Program-made: the position numbers and the translations under genes
DNA from: Pseudisothecium myosuroides
Taxonomy: Eukaryota > Streptophyta > Bryopsida > Hypnales > Lembophyllaceae
Length of the DNA: 64,000 nucleotides
NCBI GenBank assembly: GCA_951799445.1
Contig: OX637288.1
Location: forward strand, 9,116,501-9,180,500
Direction of reading: 5' to 3'
In this document: piece after piece, positions 35,620 to 49,500 of the stretch
How positions within the stretch are numbered: the first letter of the stretch is position 1
Layout: every line of letters begins with the position of its first letter
The notes under the pieces: generated by a model
The model's input: the letters and a program-made list of their open reading frames with translations, nothing else
Databases searched by the model: none
What the model was told of the DNA's origin: nothing

Positions 35620-37710
35620 TTGCAACGTAGAGATGGTGGACAAGGCAAACGTGGAGAGACCGACAACAAAGGTATTGCTAGCAAGAGGAAGACTCTACCC
35701 GACCCTATTGCGGCAAAAGCTGCCCGTGTAGTTGCTTGCAAGGCTAATAGAGAAGCTACTCTTTGCCATTGTGAATTGAAGGGAAAGACGGTTTGTGTCA
35801 AAGCCAGTAAGGCTTGTAGGAGTGCGAGGGAGACAACTTCCATTGCTTCTTTTTTTACTAGTTCTAGGAACCCCAACAGTCAAAAGCCCTTAGGTATCGA
35901 TAGCTCTTCTGCACCGTTTTGTCCACGATTAGGCAGTTCTCAATGTGCTTCAATAACCATGTCCCTCAACACTGTATCTTTAGACACAGTGCTATTGAAA
36001 AGTGGACCTCCGACCAACTCACAGAAAGATAGCAACGCTGTACCGTTGGAGTCAACAAAAGCAACAACCGTAAGTCATAAAATCCACTATCAATTGAGGT
36101 AGGATATGGTGAAAGTTTTGGACAGCTTGAAGAGGACTTAAAGTCTGATGATGACCTGCAAGAGATCCCCCCCCCCAAGAAGCCGAAGTTGAACTATGAT
36201 GCCACAAGATAATTCCAAAATGAGTGGGCTACTAAGTTGATCTGGACAAAACCCATTTGAGGGACTGATGGCCTCATTCATCTGGTAAAGTGCACAATTT
36301 GTTCAACTTTCAGAAAAAATCCAAAAATATGGGGGCCCAAGTGGGATACGCTTACTAAACATGAGGGAAGGAGGAAAGTTGCCTTGAAATGCCAAGGTAC
36401 AATGTTAAGAAGGGCGAGTGGTATGTTTCTATTTAAACCAATCAACATCAAATCAATTTGAAGTTTTTTGCAGCTAGACAGCCTTTGTCTGTTTTTTAAC
36501 AAGTGAACAACAATGCTTCAATGACGCTTTCAAAGAAGACTGTGCAGTTGTGCACAATCTTCCAGATCCTCTCAAGTGGCGTCCAATGCTTGAATATGAG
36601 CAAAGGGAAGCATTATATGCTTTCTTGAATGTTCCTTATTTGCCACGAATGCATTCGTTTGATAGCTCTGCTTAGAAGATGGCCGAGTCTATGTACAACC
36701 AAGTCAAAGAGGCAATTAAAAAAAATGTGTTGCCCACTTCGTTGCTATCACGTGTGATGAGGTCACAACTATAGATAATTAATTGAAGCTGAATTTGCAT
36801 CTTTACTTATATGGTGGAAATTACACAAGGATCCCACACTTGATCTCTTTATAGCGTTTGGTGGATGGAGCTGGTGCAGAAAGCTTGACCTTGGTCATCA
36901 TGAAGGCTTTGGAGAGTGGAGGGGATCTGACCAGCAAGCAAATTTCTAGAAGACTACTTTGTTTTGGTGCTGACGGCGTTAGCATGTTTCAAGGCACTAG
37001 AAGTGGTGTAACAATGCAAATTCACTCAAAATGGACTCTCTTTTGCACGGGAGTCCATTGTATGGCTCATAGGTGCAACCTTGGAGTCAAATCCTTGTCT
37101 GCACTACTAATCTTCACTGTTATAGAACAAGTTATTCAAAAGACCCATACTTACTTCAGGAAGAGCCCTCAGAGATTTTGTGAGTCCAAAAGTTGGCGGA
37201 GGCTATAGAAACCAAGGGCTTGAAGCCACTATTGCAAGTGACTACAATGTGGGTGTCGTTGCTGAAACCGTTATAATGGCTACTAGCAGACTATCGGACC
37301 CTACTTGCCAAGATGAAGGTGGACTGTTCAAAAATTGATGCAGAAGAGGTATTTTTTTTTTTTTTTTGAATTGTTTGCATTCTTATTTGGTTAAGTTGGG
37401 TATTTGGACTTGTGAGGTTTTCCTTGTGGCTGTTACCTCAAAGGTTGTGGCTGGTGTAATTTTCTAGTTGAAGTTCAGGAACTTAGCTCACTCTCACATC
37501 GTCCACGTCATAGCGGCTGAGAGAAGTTCTCTGCCGACTAAAGCAACACTACTAGAAAGTTCAATGTCCGATTCAACAGGAAAATAAAAAAATATATGTT
37601 AATTTGGACAATTGATTAGGATATTTTAATTCAAATAATAATCAATACTTTTATGTTGATTTTTTCTAGATTTTATCAAAATTAAAAAAATAAATTACTA
37701 TTTGAAAATT

Positions 37711-37806
37711 TGCCACGTAGGTTGCCACATAAGTAAAGCCTGCCACGCAAGCAAGACTGCCTCATCAACAAACTCACCACGCAAGTTAGACTGCCACATA
37801 AGTAGC
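37711..37806. repeat. ~17-bp minisatellite (tgccacgcaagc)
   Basis: Five to six imperfect units: TGCCACGTAGGT, TGCCACATAAGTAAAGCC, TGCCACGCAAGCAAGAC, TGCCTCATCAACAAACTC, ACCACGCAAGTTAGAC, TGCCACATAAGTAGCC. It lies in the first large gap of the hAT gene. Confidence 0.75.
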
Positions 37807-38049
37807 CAACATTAATGCCAAATAATTAATTAAATTTTTTTAAAGTTAATTAATTAACAATTAAATTAATATTAAATTAAAATATAATTTAAAAAAACAA
37901 CACTATATTCAAAGTGTTCAATTACATTCATCAATTAAATTTTGAATATCACTTACCTTAATGTGTGAAGGGAAAAGAAGACAAGCTCTTTATACTAGTG
38001 GGATGGTAGGAGGTAAGACAACCAATATGGAATATGTGAGTTAGGATTA

Positions 38050-38497
38050 GTAAGAGCTCTACTGCTCATAGTTAAGCCCAAAGTAGGAACTGTGGTTAAA
38101 AACTGAAATTTCAAACTTCATTTAGGTAGTGTAGAATAATTTTTTCAAAAACTTTGAACCAAGATAATGTGTAAAATCAAACTGAATTTTATCTCCGAAA
38201 ATCCATTTCAGATTTTGACACTCCAATCAAAAGTTATGGTCAAATTTTAGAGAGGGGTTGGATGGGACATTTTTTTTGACAATTTTCAAACACCCTTTCT
38301 GAAATTTGTCCATAACTTTTTATTGGAGGCTTGAAACCTCAAACGGATTTTTGGAGATGAATGTTGGCTTTATTTCACAACTTTTTTATTTAAAAGTTTT
38401 TGAAAAAAGTTATTTTATTATGCTAAAATGAGGTCTGAAATTCTATTTTGCACACAATTCCTACATTTTGATAATGAACGGTGAAGCTCTCATCTTC
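38050..38497. mobile_element. Fold-back element, ~195-bp inverted arms
   Basis: The sequence from about 38050 to 38245 is imperfectly complementary to about 38300-38497. Landmark pairs: gtaggaactgtg / cacaattcctac, gaaatttcaaacttcattt / aaatgaggtctgaaattc, tttttcaaaaactt / aagtttttgaaaaa, tctccgaaaatccatttcag / its partner aaacggatttttggaga, and aaaagttatggtcaaattt / aaatttgtccataactttt. The loop is about 55 bases. It sits within an hAT-gene gap. It could form a long hairpin RNA. Confidence 0.75.
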
Positions 38498-39990
38498 AAA
38501 TTGTCCCATATCCTTTGAGGATTTATAACAGACAATGGATTTTATTATAAAAACGACCTTTCTACTTTACACACTTACTACATGTCAATGAAGAAAGTCC
38601 TTTTCCATGCCATTTAAAAATTACTTGATGGTAGATAGTCATTGGATTCTATTTTGGACTTTCTTACTAACATTGAACATTTTCATTTTTTACAACATTC
38701 TGGCAGCTTAATTTTTGTTTAATTTGAAAATTTCTCTTAATCATTTTCTTTATTTTTTGGCTAATTTTTGAATAATTATTTTTCGCAGACCTTGCCCTAT
38801 TGTAATGATATGTGGAAAAATAAAAATGATGTTTAGAGGATTGGGCCGAATGAACTGAGCAATTTCTTTTTTGTCAAATCAACAAAATTATGTTAATTGA
38901 TGTTTAAAGGACTGCCAAATCAACTAAGCCCAAATTTTTTTGTCGTAATCAACTTAAATGCATTGATCTTCTATTAATTAGGACCTCTTTTTCTTATAGT
39001 GTAGATGAATACAGTGAGCTAACTTGGAATTGGCCTTGGATTGTACAGAATGCTTGGGTCTCATGGTAGATCCTTACACGCTTTTGGGCATGACAGCACT
39101 CATGCCACTCTTGGAGACAATGGACTTACTAGTAATATTTACTCTGAAGCGTGATGTGTATGTTTGCAACTTTGTGGTTGCCTTGAAGATTGTGAAAGGG
39201 CAGTTGTATACCCTGTATCTTGACAAGGCGACCTCATATGCCACAAATGAGTTTTGGGCTTTTAAAAATATCATTGAGTGTTTGCATAGCCAAATCCACA
39301 TGCAATGGATGTCAGACATGAAGAATGACTTTGCACAGCTAGTGTTTGTGGCAAACGGGGAGAAGACTTGGACTAGGCACAAGGCAGCACCTATGGATAG
39401 AGATGTCTTTTTTGTCCTCACCGCTGCTAGGAAGAGGGAATGCTCAGATATGGGTATCTTTAGCCCTTTTTTTTATCAGTTGGGTTTCAAAGCTTTGAAG
39501 TATTTCCTGTAAGTAAAAGGTAGGGTGTCAAAAGTTAGGGACGTCAAACATGTACTAGCTTGTCCAAAAATATACTAATAGCACGTTAGTAGTTACAGAA
39601 GTGACCGAAATTTTCTGTAGTTCTTCTTGGCATTTGGCGGCCCTACTCTTACTTGGAAATTTGCACCTTGTTACAATAGTTCAATGCGAAACTTTTTGTA
39701 ATGAACTCTCTTAGAAAAGGGTGGGTATGGTAGCTTTTGTGATTGGAATTGAGCTTTTTGGGCATGACATATTGGCCAATCTCTCATTCTTGGGATTCAC
39801 GTTGATTTTTTTTGTCGTCTATCAATGGATTCAATTGAAGGTTAATACAATGAAAGTCTTGTGTTTTTACTAGGCAATAGACTTCATACTTTATTGCAAA
39901 AGATTTTGGCTTACAGATTTTGTCTTGATTTCTTAACATACATCTCTAATTTATAAGGTTCATAGATTTGTACAAACACAACACGATCTA

Positions 39991-40248
39991 CGTGAATTCA
40001 TACCTACGTACCATTATCGCACATATTACGTGTATTTCTATACATTGAATCAGTGTTGTTAAAATCTTTATTAAAAGTGTACGATTTATGTACTTTAATT
40101 ATACAAATGTGGTATCCAAAATGCACCTAAACTGTACTGATATTAGTACAATAATCGTATGTTATTGATAGGCATTGTTTACACACTGATTCAGTGCATA
40201 GAAATACACGAAATATGTGCAATAATGGTATGTAGGCATGAATTCACG
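39991..40248. mobile_element. Fold-back element, 65-bp inverted arms
   Basis: Arms 39991-40055 and 40184-40248 are complementary at 59 of 65 positions (outer ends CGTGAATTCAT, inner ends GAATCAGTG). The ~128-bp loop is AT-rich. It lies in the second large gap of the hAT gene. No target duplication could be fixed. Confidence 0.85.
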
Positions 40249-42663
40249 ACTTCAGTACGATATCTGTTAAAAAATCGTCCTTGAGTTCCTTAAGTTTGAG
40301 ATGTAGTGTAGATTGTTGGAAATCTTTGAAAGGTACACACAAAACTATTGTTTATTCTACAAAAAACGGATGAACATTCAACAAGTCCGGAGTCTTGTTA
40401 ATTATGTTAAGAAGTCTAGTTGTCATTTTGCTTGCTTCTACTTCGGGAATGCATAAAATCAAATTGTGATTTTGTCATACAATACCAAATAAGAATCCAA
40501 TTTCTTCATCAGATCATTATGTCTGCATAGAGTTAATAAAGATGTGTCTGATCAATAATAAACACATTACAAATCTTCAGCCTTCTTTTTTATCAGTTGG
40601 GTTTCATAGCTTTTTGGGGAATGTATGACAATGGTGTAAGTTTAGTTAGTAACTTTAAGCTGTTGTTAAATTTCCATCACATGGTACAAGAATTCTGTCA
40701 AGTAATGGTTCTTGAAGGGGCAGATTTGTATTTTGAAGGGATCTTTTGGCTTGCATATGTCAATTTCTGGAAATATAGGCGTTTTGCTTGGGTTTCCATT
40801 TACAACCATGTTCTCAACTCCTATAGAGTGTGTTTGTTGTTCTTTTGAGTCTTTTAAATATAGAACTGATTGCTTGCATCCGTTTGGCTCCCAATGTGGC
40901 TCTATCCAATTACAGAGATATGACAATTTCTGATAGTTTTGGGCTTCTTAGATTCTAGGTTCAAATTTTGATTGATCACATTACAGTATGAGAGCATTCA
41001 TCTTCCAAAGAATTGTTTCAGATTATGGTTGTTGAGGGATCATATTGGCTGGGATTAGCTGGCTAGTATGTAGTAAGTTCTTAAAGGCTGTAGTGTACAT
41101 GTCTCTTGTGAGTTTTTTCCTGGTTTGATTAGGGGTTGGAGAGGGATTGAATGGGGATTGAGACTATACAATACGTTTGATTTTCTCTTGAGTCCTTTTG
41201 TGAATGAATCGGTATTTGCAGCATGTGAAGTTGTAGTGTTTATAAGACAATTTCTGAATATTATAGTTGGCGGTGGTTGTTATTCAGTTATTGCTCTTTG
41301 TTTTTCAAACCGCTAATTTCAATTTTCAAATGATTCAATAGTGAGTCAGCTCTTTATGTAAACCGATGCTGCTTATTTTTGTTGCTGAAGTCACTGGTTC
41401 ATTGTATTGAAATCTTATAGAAGTAAATAGTTCGCACTCTTACACAAGTCATTGGTTCAGTCTCGCACAACCGTGATCACTCTCATTAATGTTAAAATCC
41501 TCAAAGGATTGAAGCCCAAGTGTCCCAAGTTGTAGTTTTTGTGATCTTTTCCAATTCATTTTTAACTTCAATGTAATTTCCGCTTTCTTCACTTTTTTGA
41601 TTAGGCACAATGGTATCTACCAGTTCTGGTAGTTGACTTCAAATTGAAGGGAATGTAGAGGCACGCCAAGGGCTTTCAGTTTTGAAGGGCATGGATGTCA
41701 AATTTTCTACTTATAGTAGTACTAGTTGCGCGCATGATGATTGTGAACAAAGGGATCAAAATTGTTGAGTTGCATGTAGATAGGAAGGACCTATATATAG
41801 CTAGTATATCAAAGTTCATGTTTTTTAGGCGATAGAGACAAGGGATAAAAGACTCAGCGCATCATCAGACCCAGTCACGGATACCTTTGGTTCAGCCATT
41901 AGTTTGCAGTTTTGCAGTCTCTGGTTCTCAGTCTGTTTTTTGTGCATGTGTACAAATTTTAAACCTTATTCCTATGAATTATATATTTTTGTACTCACCT
42001 TTAAATGTAAGATGTTTATTCTTTGCAAAGGTAGCCCGTGAGTTGCTAAGGGAGCTTGAAGCCCGCTTCCCCTCCAACAATGTTATGGATGTATTGAACG
42101 TTTTGTACCCACAGTATTGGCTACAGATTGAGGTAGAGGAGACTTTTCCAAAACACTTGTCCGTTCTCATCAATTATTATTGTGAGTTTAAGTTGGTTGA
42201 GGTTGACAAGGTAAACCACTTGATCCCCTCTGTCTTAGACCATCACAACTTGGAGACCTAATATGGCTTGTTCAAATTAGCCATGCTCAACAATACTAAA
42301 AAGCATATGGAGCCTCTGTTTGAGCTAAATCCCCTCATTTGCCTTTGGCGTTCTCTGCATTCTTGTATTGTTTTGAGAGTGAAAGCATTTTTTGAGTACT
42401 TTAGGTTGGCTGAGGTTACTATAGTCCAAGTTCTAGGGTCTGTGGAAGATGAGAGATGCTTCAGCTCTCTTGATTTTTTGAAGAATAAGCCGAGAAATTA
42501 TTTAAATACCTACCTGGAATGTATGGTACTAGGGATGTACACTAAAAAAATCTTCACTTTGGAGACTTTTCCTTATAATGCTTCCCATAACAAATGGGCA
42601 GCTCTAGTAGATTGCCGATATGGGTTTCAAGTTAGAGTTGAGGTGGTATTAGTGAAATCCTAA

Positions 42664-44699
42664 ATCCATGTTTGGTCTAAGCTTTGCTCTTGAGTGGATG
42701 GGCCCTTGCTTGGCCTTGTGTATCCTCCAAAGTATCTATGAATGAATTTTTATTTTCTTAAATTATGTGAATATTGTAGATGTAAAGTACTAGTTTTCAT
42801 TTCATAATTTGTGAGATGGTGCCTAAGCTACTTTCAAAGGAAAAATGAATTCTCCATGTTTTCACAATAATAAATGTTCTCGGGGCCAAAGTATATGACC
42901 ACTTCTAAAGAATTTCACCTTTTCTACTTCAAAATAATTCTTTGAAGTGCTAAAATTTCCACCACTTGCAAGCCACTTGTACCAGATGGAATGTCTGGAA
43001 GAAAGACAATTGCTAATAAAAATCATTGACAAAAATCTATCCCTCGCCATGTAGGCATCGAAAGGGGAAAAAATGTAACCATTCTAGATTTTTGCCAAAA
43101 CCCTTAAAAAAAAGAGCTGGATGTAACTCACCATCCAAGCCATTGATGGTGACATTTCCAACAAGAAAAAAATGATAGGGAACATGACAAAAACAAGGCA
43201 AGAACATCGTGGGCCCTTTTGAGAAGATGGTCAACTTGCCCAAAAGCTTAACCTTGTAATGACGAGCCCTTGACCATGGGCAAATGGGTTGAGAAGACTC
43301 AGAGCATCTCCACCGATTCACGGGACATAAGGCGCGCCAGATTGTATTTGGTGCATGTTAGGCATTAGACAAGGGCCGTGTATTTGCTGTTGCCCTACCA
43401 ATTACATACCAGAAGCTTGAACTACAAGGTTTGTAATTGTAATTGACTAACAAGCCATCATATTTTGGGGCCAGGATCTGAGGAGTAGCCAACTTAATGA
43501 ATTAGGTGCTTGTTTTTGAGGTGTGGCTTATATTGGGGCTTTGTTTCTCCTCGATGCTTGGTCCCACAGGTCCCAAAGCTTCTCAATGTGTCATATCGCA
43601 AAATTAAGTCAAATATCGCACTGATTAACCAAATAAAAATACATATGCTAACACATAATGTCACTTTATGTTTGAAGACTAGGTATTGTGTTCTTAATGC
43701 AACAAATTCCAAACCAAAATGATACTAAATGGTAAAACTTTTAATCCATGTGTTCAAGTTATATGAACATTTTCTAACCTGCAAGCATTTAAGAACATGT
43801 GAGATCCACACCGCCAAGTAGTCATGCTTGATTTCATCCACTAATCCCAAGAAAATACTACCAAGCTGAAAGTCGATGTTCAAGGAAGAAGGATCCACAA
43901 CTTTGGGGTTTGTAGAGTTCCTTACATAATAAAAAACTAGATTTCTAAGACTCTTTCCACAGCTCACGGGGTACCACTAATAGATATCAATGACTGAAGA
44001 GGAACAAAATTAAGGATCCATGAAAGACAAAAGCTCTCTTTCTAGCGAAGAAAAAAAAATAATGATATCTTCACTGCATCAGATTACACACCCAAGCCTC
44101 CAATCGTAGCTTGTAGCCTCTCAAAGGGAAGCGCGTGGGAGATGGTGGAAAGCAAGCTGCACAAGAATTGAGTAGGAAGCGTAGCAAGTGAGTGGAGAAC
44201 CGGCATAGCAAGAGCAAGAGCGTAAAGAGTTACCGATGCAAGAGCATAGAGAGGTGGCGCCGTAGAACTTGCGGCGGAGGGGCAAGGTTTGAAAGTTAGG
44301 TTTGAATGGCAAAGGTGGGTAGAAAGTTGGCACATGAGAAGTGGGCGACGTACAAGAGCTGACGCCAACGGTTAGGAATCCTAAGTCGTGAATAGTTGAG
44401 GTAATAATTAGTGTGACCCCTGACATTATTAGAAGTTTCTTTTTAGAAGAGTATTTAAGAAATAATAAAATTTAATAATTCAAAAAAAGAGCTAGGGGGT
44501 CTGAGTGGTGCCCCTTGTTTGAGAAACTCTTTGTATTATAATTTTTTTAAATGACTTTTGAATGCCTAGAACTATTATGATTGATATAAAAATTATACCA
44601 TTCAATGTATACCTGTCAATGTCTTCTTTCTTACTATGTTCCTAAAACCTACATAATAAAAAAATGTGTTCTCTTCTTGTATATTAGAAAAATTAAAAA
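42664..44699. other. Intergenic DNA, no gene recognised
   Basis: Several moderate open frames occur on minus (for example 43037-43321 and 44084-44426) but none shows a family motif I can name. Being between the hAT gene and a minus-strand piggyBac-like N-terminal remnant, parts could be decayed transposase sequence; this is not demonstrated. Confidence 0.4.
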
Positions 44700-45440
44700 A
44701 AAACGCCTATATTGGCATTGTAAGTTGCCACCTCGAGATCCTTTGCCTAGTAGCATCGTATATTGAGGATCTATTTCACCCCATATACAGTGTTATGGTA
44801 AGAAATGTCCTAAACTCATAGTACTCTAAAATGATTCAAATTAAACCCTCCATTGGTTTGTCCGCTAACTTTGTCAATGACAATTGAAGCATAGCGGTTT
44901 GTCTCCTTTATAGTTTTTACCATGGTTCCCGTTCTCCAAAATTTCTCAAATAAACCTACACATGATGGAAGCCGCTCATAGGGAAAAGTGCATCTCAGGG
45001 ATGGTCCAGAGAAGGGTAAAGGCTCATTGCAATACAAAGTTCTTCTAGATTCCCATACTCTAGTGCAAATTTTTCAAGATTTGGATCCACTTTCTTCTAT
45101 TTACGTCCTTTGCCTTGTTACTTTTGAGCGTCTTCATCCTTGCCTTTTAGAATAGAATAATCTACCATTGTAACGAACTGCCTCGCTTTTTTTTTTATGC
45201 TTTGCGAGGACGAGATGCCAATTTTAAAAACATTGCAAAGCTCTGTAGGGACTAAAAAACATCCCTGCAATAGTACACTTCTACTATCTTTATTGGGTTG
45301 CATTGATTTAGGGCACCGCTTATCCTCTGCGCCGCGCTTTGAAAGTCTCCATATGTTTGTTTCTTCTAGCACCTCTAATGAACCTTCATCATCATTTGTT
45401 GTTTTCGAGTTATCATCTTTGTCTATAGAGGACTAGAAAG
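44700..45440 (-). pseudogene. piggyBac-like transposase, N-terminal remnant (frameshifted)
   Basis: Read on minus: an acidic/Ser-rich leader (SSIDKDDNSKTTNDDEGSLE, near 45385-45440), a charged stretch, then FEKFWRTGTMVKTIKETNRYA (about 44885-44950, shown here only to its core), GGFNLNHFRVL, and in a second frame EFRTFLTITLYMG (about 44770-44820) followed by a TGA and NRSSIYDA. A conserved 'F.....l..i..eTNrYA', then 'EL+.FLai.lYMGm.+.Ps' is the classic start of the DDE_Tnp_1_7 domain. At least two frame changes and stop codons separate the pieces. The catalytic Asp motifs were not found downstream. The assignment is by pattern; a profile search with PF13843 decides it. Confidence 0.6.
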
Positions 45441-46475
45441 GATTGTTGTTGTCACTTGAGAACTTATTTATTGAAGATTCATTTCTATAAGTTATGTTTG
45501 CATTGTTATTCACGCTCTACAAGGTTAACAGGTTGTCAGCTCCTTCATTAGGTAAAACATTACCATCACTTCCTCTTCTTTTATGAACCTTACCTTCCCT
45601 TTCAACAAAATGTGCTACCCTTGCGTCAATGTCTTTTTCATTGCCTTGTTCATATTAGATAACTGCTTGGCTTTCATTGCTTGTATTTTCAATGCATTCT
45701 CAAACAAGGTGTGCTAATGTCCAAACTTCAATGTTTTGCAGGTTTTCATTTTTTCCACTGTGATGCAATAGGGATTGTTGAACTCAAATCACAGAAAAAA
45801 TGGGGAGAGGAGGAAGAAATTAAAATGCTTGCGGGGATGACGACAACGTTAGAGAAGGAGGGCTCTTATTGTGGTAGAGTTGATCGCTATTAACGCTAGC
45901 AGAATTGCCGCCTCACTTGTGGAAGGCAATTGCAGATGTCCCTCCTTTGCAATTTACGTCGCTGACCTCATCATTGTTGAAGCCAACCTTTGGAGAGAAT
46001 TCAATATTGGCGGAGGTTTTTTAAGCTATTTGATAAGCTTGTTTTGCAAGTGAGCAACCCCCTGCAGACCGAACGAGCAAATCTGCATTAGTAACAAGTT
46101 AGTATTAGTATGTATTCTTAGACATTGGCGCTATTTGATTAGGGATTTTCTTATGCATTGTGTTCTCTTCATTTGTCTATTGTGCAGTCTATTCCAGAAT
46201 CCATTTTCCCTAGGATGAGCTGCAAAACATGTATTTCTTTGAAATTGAAGGCACTTTCTTATTTGCTATAGGTTGAAATATTAGATACCGAGCTGTTAGA
46301 GGACTATGATATCAAAATTGAGAGCTTTGTCATTTAATGGAATTGCCGCTTACAAGGAAAGAACTTGTCTTGCAACTATTCTGAATTGATTTTAAGCCTC
46401 TTAAGGTACAACATTCATTATCATGTTCATATACAAATTGTTGTTGAATTGCTCTGTTTCAGCATACTGTTGTCA

Positions 46476-46510
<35 letters not shown>

Positions 46511-49500
46511 TAGGATAAATTTTTGTTTGGACTCTCTATATCTAGCTAAATCCTTATGGTACAAATAATTACTGACGGCATTTATGTTAGTTTTTGGAAT
46601 TGAAGAAGAAACATTTGTCAATCAGACATGACCTAATAAAAAAATTGATCTAAGTTATTTAAAATCTAAAGTACTAAGCGGTCTTCTACTCCAATAGAAT
46701 GTGTATAATATAAAGAAGCCAAACATATGAAATTGGAAATTATATGTTTCAATTCATTAGGCACTAAGCAGAACTATATTTCGATAGATTAGGAATTCTT
46801 TTCTATTCATTGTCTTAAAGATTGAAATAATTCACGTTGTCTTATACAATGGAGTGCATGTGAAGAATGTCACGACAACACTGAATGCACAGGAACTTCT
46901 AACTTCTAACCATGAACTCTGAACTTATAATCTAATTTGCTTGTAAACCCTAAATTTATTAAGTTGTAAGCTCAACATTAGTCGAATTTCTATCATAGTT
47001 CATAAGAAGTATCGAATTTTAGTGCATAGTAACTGTAAAGCCTAAAGTAGTTCAAAAAAGCTTCACGCTATGTTTAGTACTCAGATTCAAGATTCTAAAA
47101 TTATTTTGTTTGTCATCATTATTATAGAATGAGGAATTTTGTCTTACCAACAATTGAGAAAGCAAACTAAAGAAATATGTATGACTTTAACAAAACAAAT
47201 TTAATATTCTCGATGCATTTCTGCAAAGGAGAATGATGGCGTACATGAAGCGGATGTGACACTTAATTTGGTGATAAGGTCTTTTCTATTGCTACCAATG
47301 GAATGGCAGTTGACATTGTAGAAGGTGACAAACATCATCTACAATCTGCTGTGTTCAGGTACTTCAGTTTTACTTCAATTGTCTTGAATGTGAACACACT
47401 CTACACATGAAGGATAGAATAGGGAACTGTAACTAGATGGCACTTCTATTTTGGGACTGCGTATATGTTGTCTCTAGGCCTTTTCTTCCCTTTTGAGTAT
47501 AGAATGGAATGTGTGGCAATGTTCTAGTTTTGATTGACAGTATGAATGATTTTTCATTGTTGTGAACCGCTCATCTTTTGAAATGCTTCAGCAATTTTTC
47601 CTGCAGGAAGCATGAGTATGTCAAAGAATTTGAAATCAACAATTTGTCAGTATTGACAAGTAGAAAATGATATGAAGTGACATTCTCATACTCTTAATTA
47701 TTATGTGGTCTCTGTAGTGGAGAGTGTTAATTACATTGTATATTGAAGGTACCTTTGCCACTGTGAAGAATGAAAATGGTCTTTCAACAAGAATTCATGT
47801 TGGATTGGCTATTGCGTATTTGACAACCTAACTTCTGAGTTGGTAATGAAAATTTCAATTCATTATGTTATAAACACATGTTTGAATAATATGCATAATA
47901 CTAGTTTGAGAACAACATATCATGTTGATTCTTTGGCAATGCGTTTGTTAATAGGATGTTTGAGTATGGAGTGAGCAATAAGTACAATACCTTTTGAAAC
48001 TATTTCCTATAGTAACCATTGCATAATTTAGAATCTAATTTTTGAGTAACATATGACACTAGTGTTGGATACCATTTAAGAATAGTGCAAAAAAATTCAA
48101 TATCTGCTTTCCCCACGTACTGTATTGTTTACTTTTGTTACAGTTGACTGTTCACTTTATTTGGTGGCTTGGTGCTATTGACACCAAAAATGAACTCACT
48201 TTTGAATAGGTCAAGTTCAAGTGTACAAGTTCAATTGGGTTGCATAATTAAATCCTCACTAATGATTGTCTTAGAATTTAGATTTTATCTTTCTATTAGG
48301 CAGTTGCACTTCCAGTAGAGCAATTAAATAATTCAACAACTATGAGTTCACCTTTCAATTAAGAAATTGGATTCCCATTAGAGTTGTTTAATAATCTAGC
48401 AATTATGAGTTCTTAGATATCAAGACCCTGGAAGCTTCATTTAGTTAAAGATTACATCTTTGGAGCTTAAAAAATTATTCATATTTATGATAATGATCAT
48501 TTCAACATCTACAACAAAGTGTACATCAATGTAATGACTAGATAAATTTTGTCACAATATTATCATTAATATTTGAAATTGTTATAATTGTATCAAGTGA
48601 ATCAGCAAGCCATTGCATATTGATTAACTTTTGTCACACTCCCAATGTTCAAGTATTTCAATGCTAGAAGGTAGATTGTCCAAGAATAGCAGGTGAGGCA
48701 ATATTTGTACTTGACATCAATATAATTGTTGGGAAACATTGTTCTAATCAAACAAAATTTGCAGCCCAAGACCTTCATTATTCACCGACATGATGTACTT
48801 GGACCCTCATTCACTTTTTACTTTTCACTATTGAGTTTTGATATTTTAGAATTATTCCAGAATAATTAGAGAGTTAGATGGGTTTAGAATTCTTGGTAAT
48901 CAGAGCAATAATGAGAGAGTTGTGGATAGTGAGTCTGTTTTTTCTACCCATGCATGAGCATTTCCTATTCTGAGAATTGTTGTTTGTTTTGTACACCTCT
49001 ATTGATATGCCAACTACATGTTGTTCAGTTTGAGTTTTTTCATGCTTTTTCTTGTGTTATCTAATGACATGGTGATATGAAGAATAGTAGAAGCTTGATT
49101 TTAGTATGAAGTATTGGTATTAGAATTATATTGTTCATTCTTGAACAGAAAATGACGCAAAGGTTAGAAAAGAAGAGATGATGAATACCTAAACTCAATG
49201 TAGCTTATTCTGAAAACGTTTATCGTTGATGAAGCCATCACTATCAACGTCTCCATCATCTCGACAACTCTGTTTCTAGTGTTCATTAGCAATTTTAGTA
49301 GTCTAAGGGGCAAGAGGACCTACTGTAATTTTGGTCTCTCCAAGGGTTTGACAAGTTTTTTTCACAATTTTGGAAAAGGGTACACCACCTTACAAATGAC
49401 ATGGTAAAACTCACGCAAAAAGCCATTTTTATCCCTTTCACTCCATCGTTCCCTCCACCCTAGTATCTTAGTTGTCCAGCAATAGAAGAGCCATTGTAAC

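Larger units (their letters stand above)
35620..42663 (+). pseudogene. hAT-superfamily transposase gene, heavily broken
   Basis: Ordered hAT features are readable across 7 kb: a basic/Ser-rich N-terminal frame (35620-36100); a BED-like zinc finger (36218-36400: VKCTICSTF ... TKHEGRR); the catalytic region with VAITCDEVTTIDN, FGADGVSMFQG and GVHCMAHRCNLGVKSL (36730-37100); VTTMWVSLL (37230); LLETMDLLVIFTLKRDVYVC to WTRHKAAP (39080-39400); and the C-terminal dimerisation block FRLAEVTIVQVLGSVEDER to TLETFPYN (42397-42590). Lesions seen: TGA 36258-36260, TAG 36673-36675, a frameshift in the A-run near 36717-36725, TAA 36780-36782, TAG 36852-36854, and a TAA at 42259-42261. Gaps at 37350-39000 and 39510-41600 are introns or insertions; each holds a fold-back element. 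Clear terminal repeats or an 8-bp target duplication were not found. Confidence 0.8.

Noticed and set aside
43037..43321. Minus-strand frame of 94 codons considered as a further piggyBac segment
   Set aside because: No catalytic Asp context or other motif could be recognised, so it was left unassigned.
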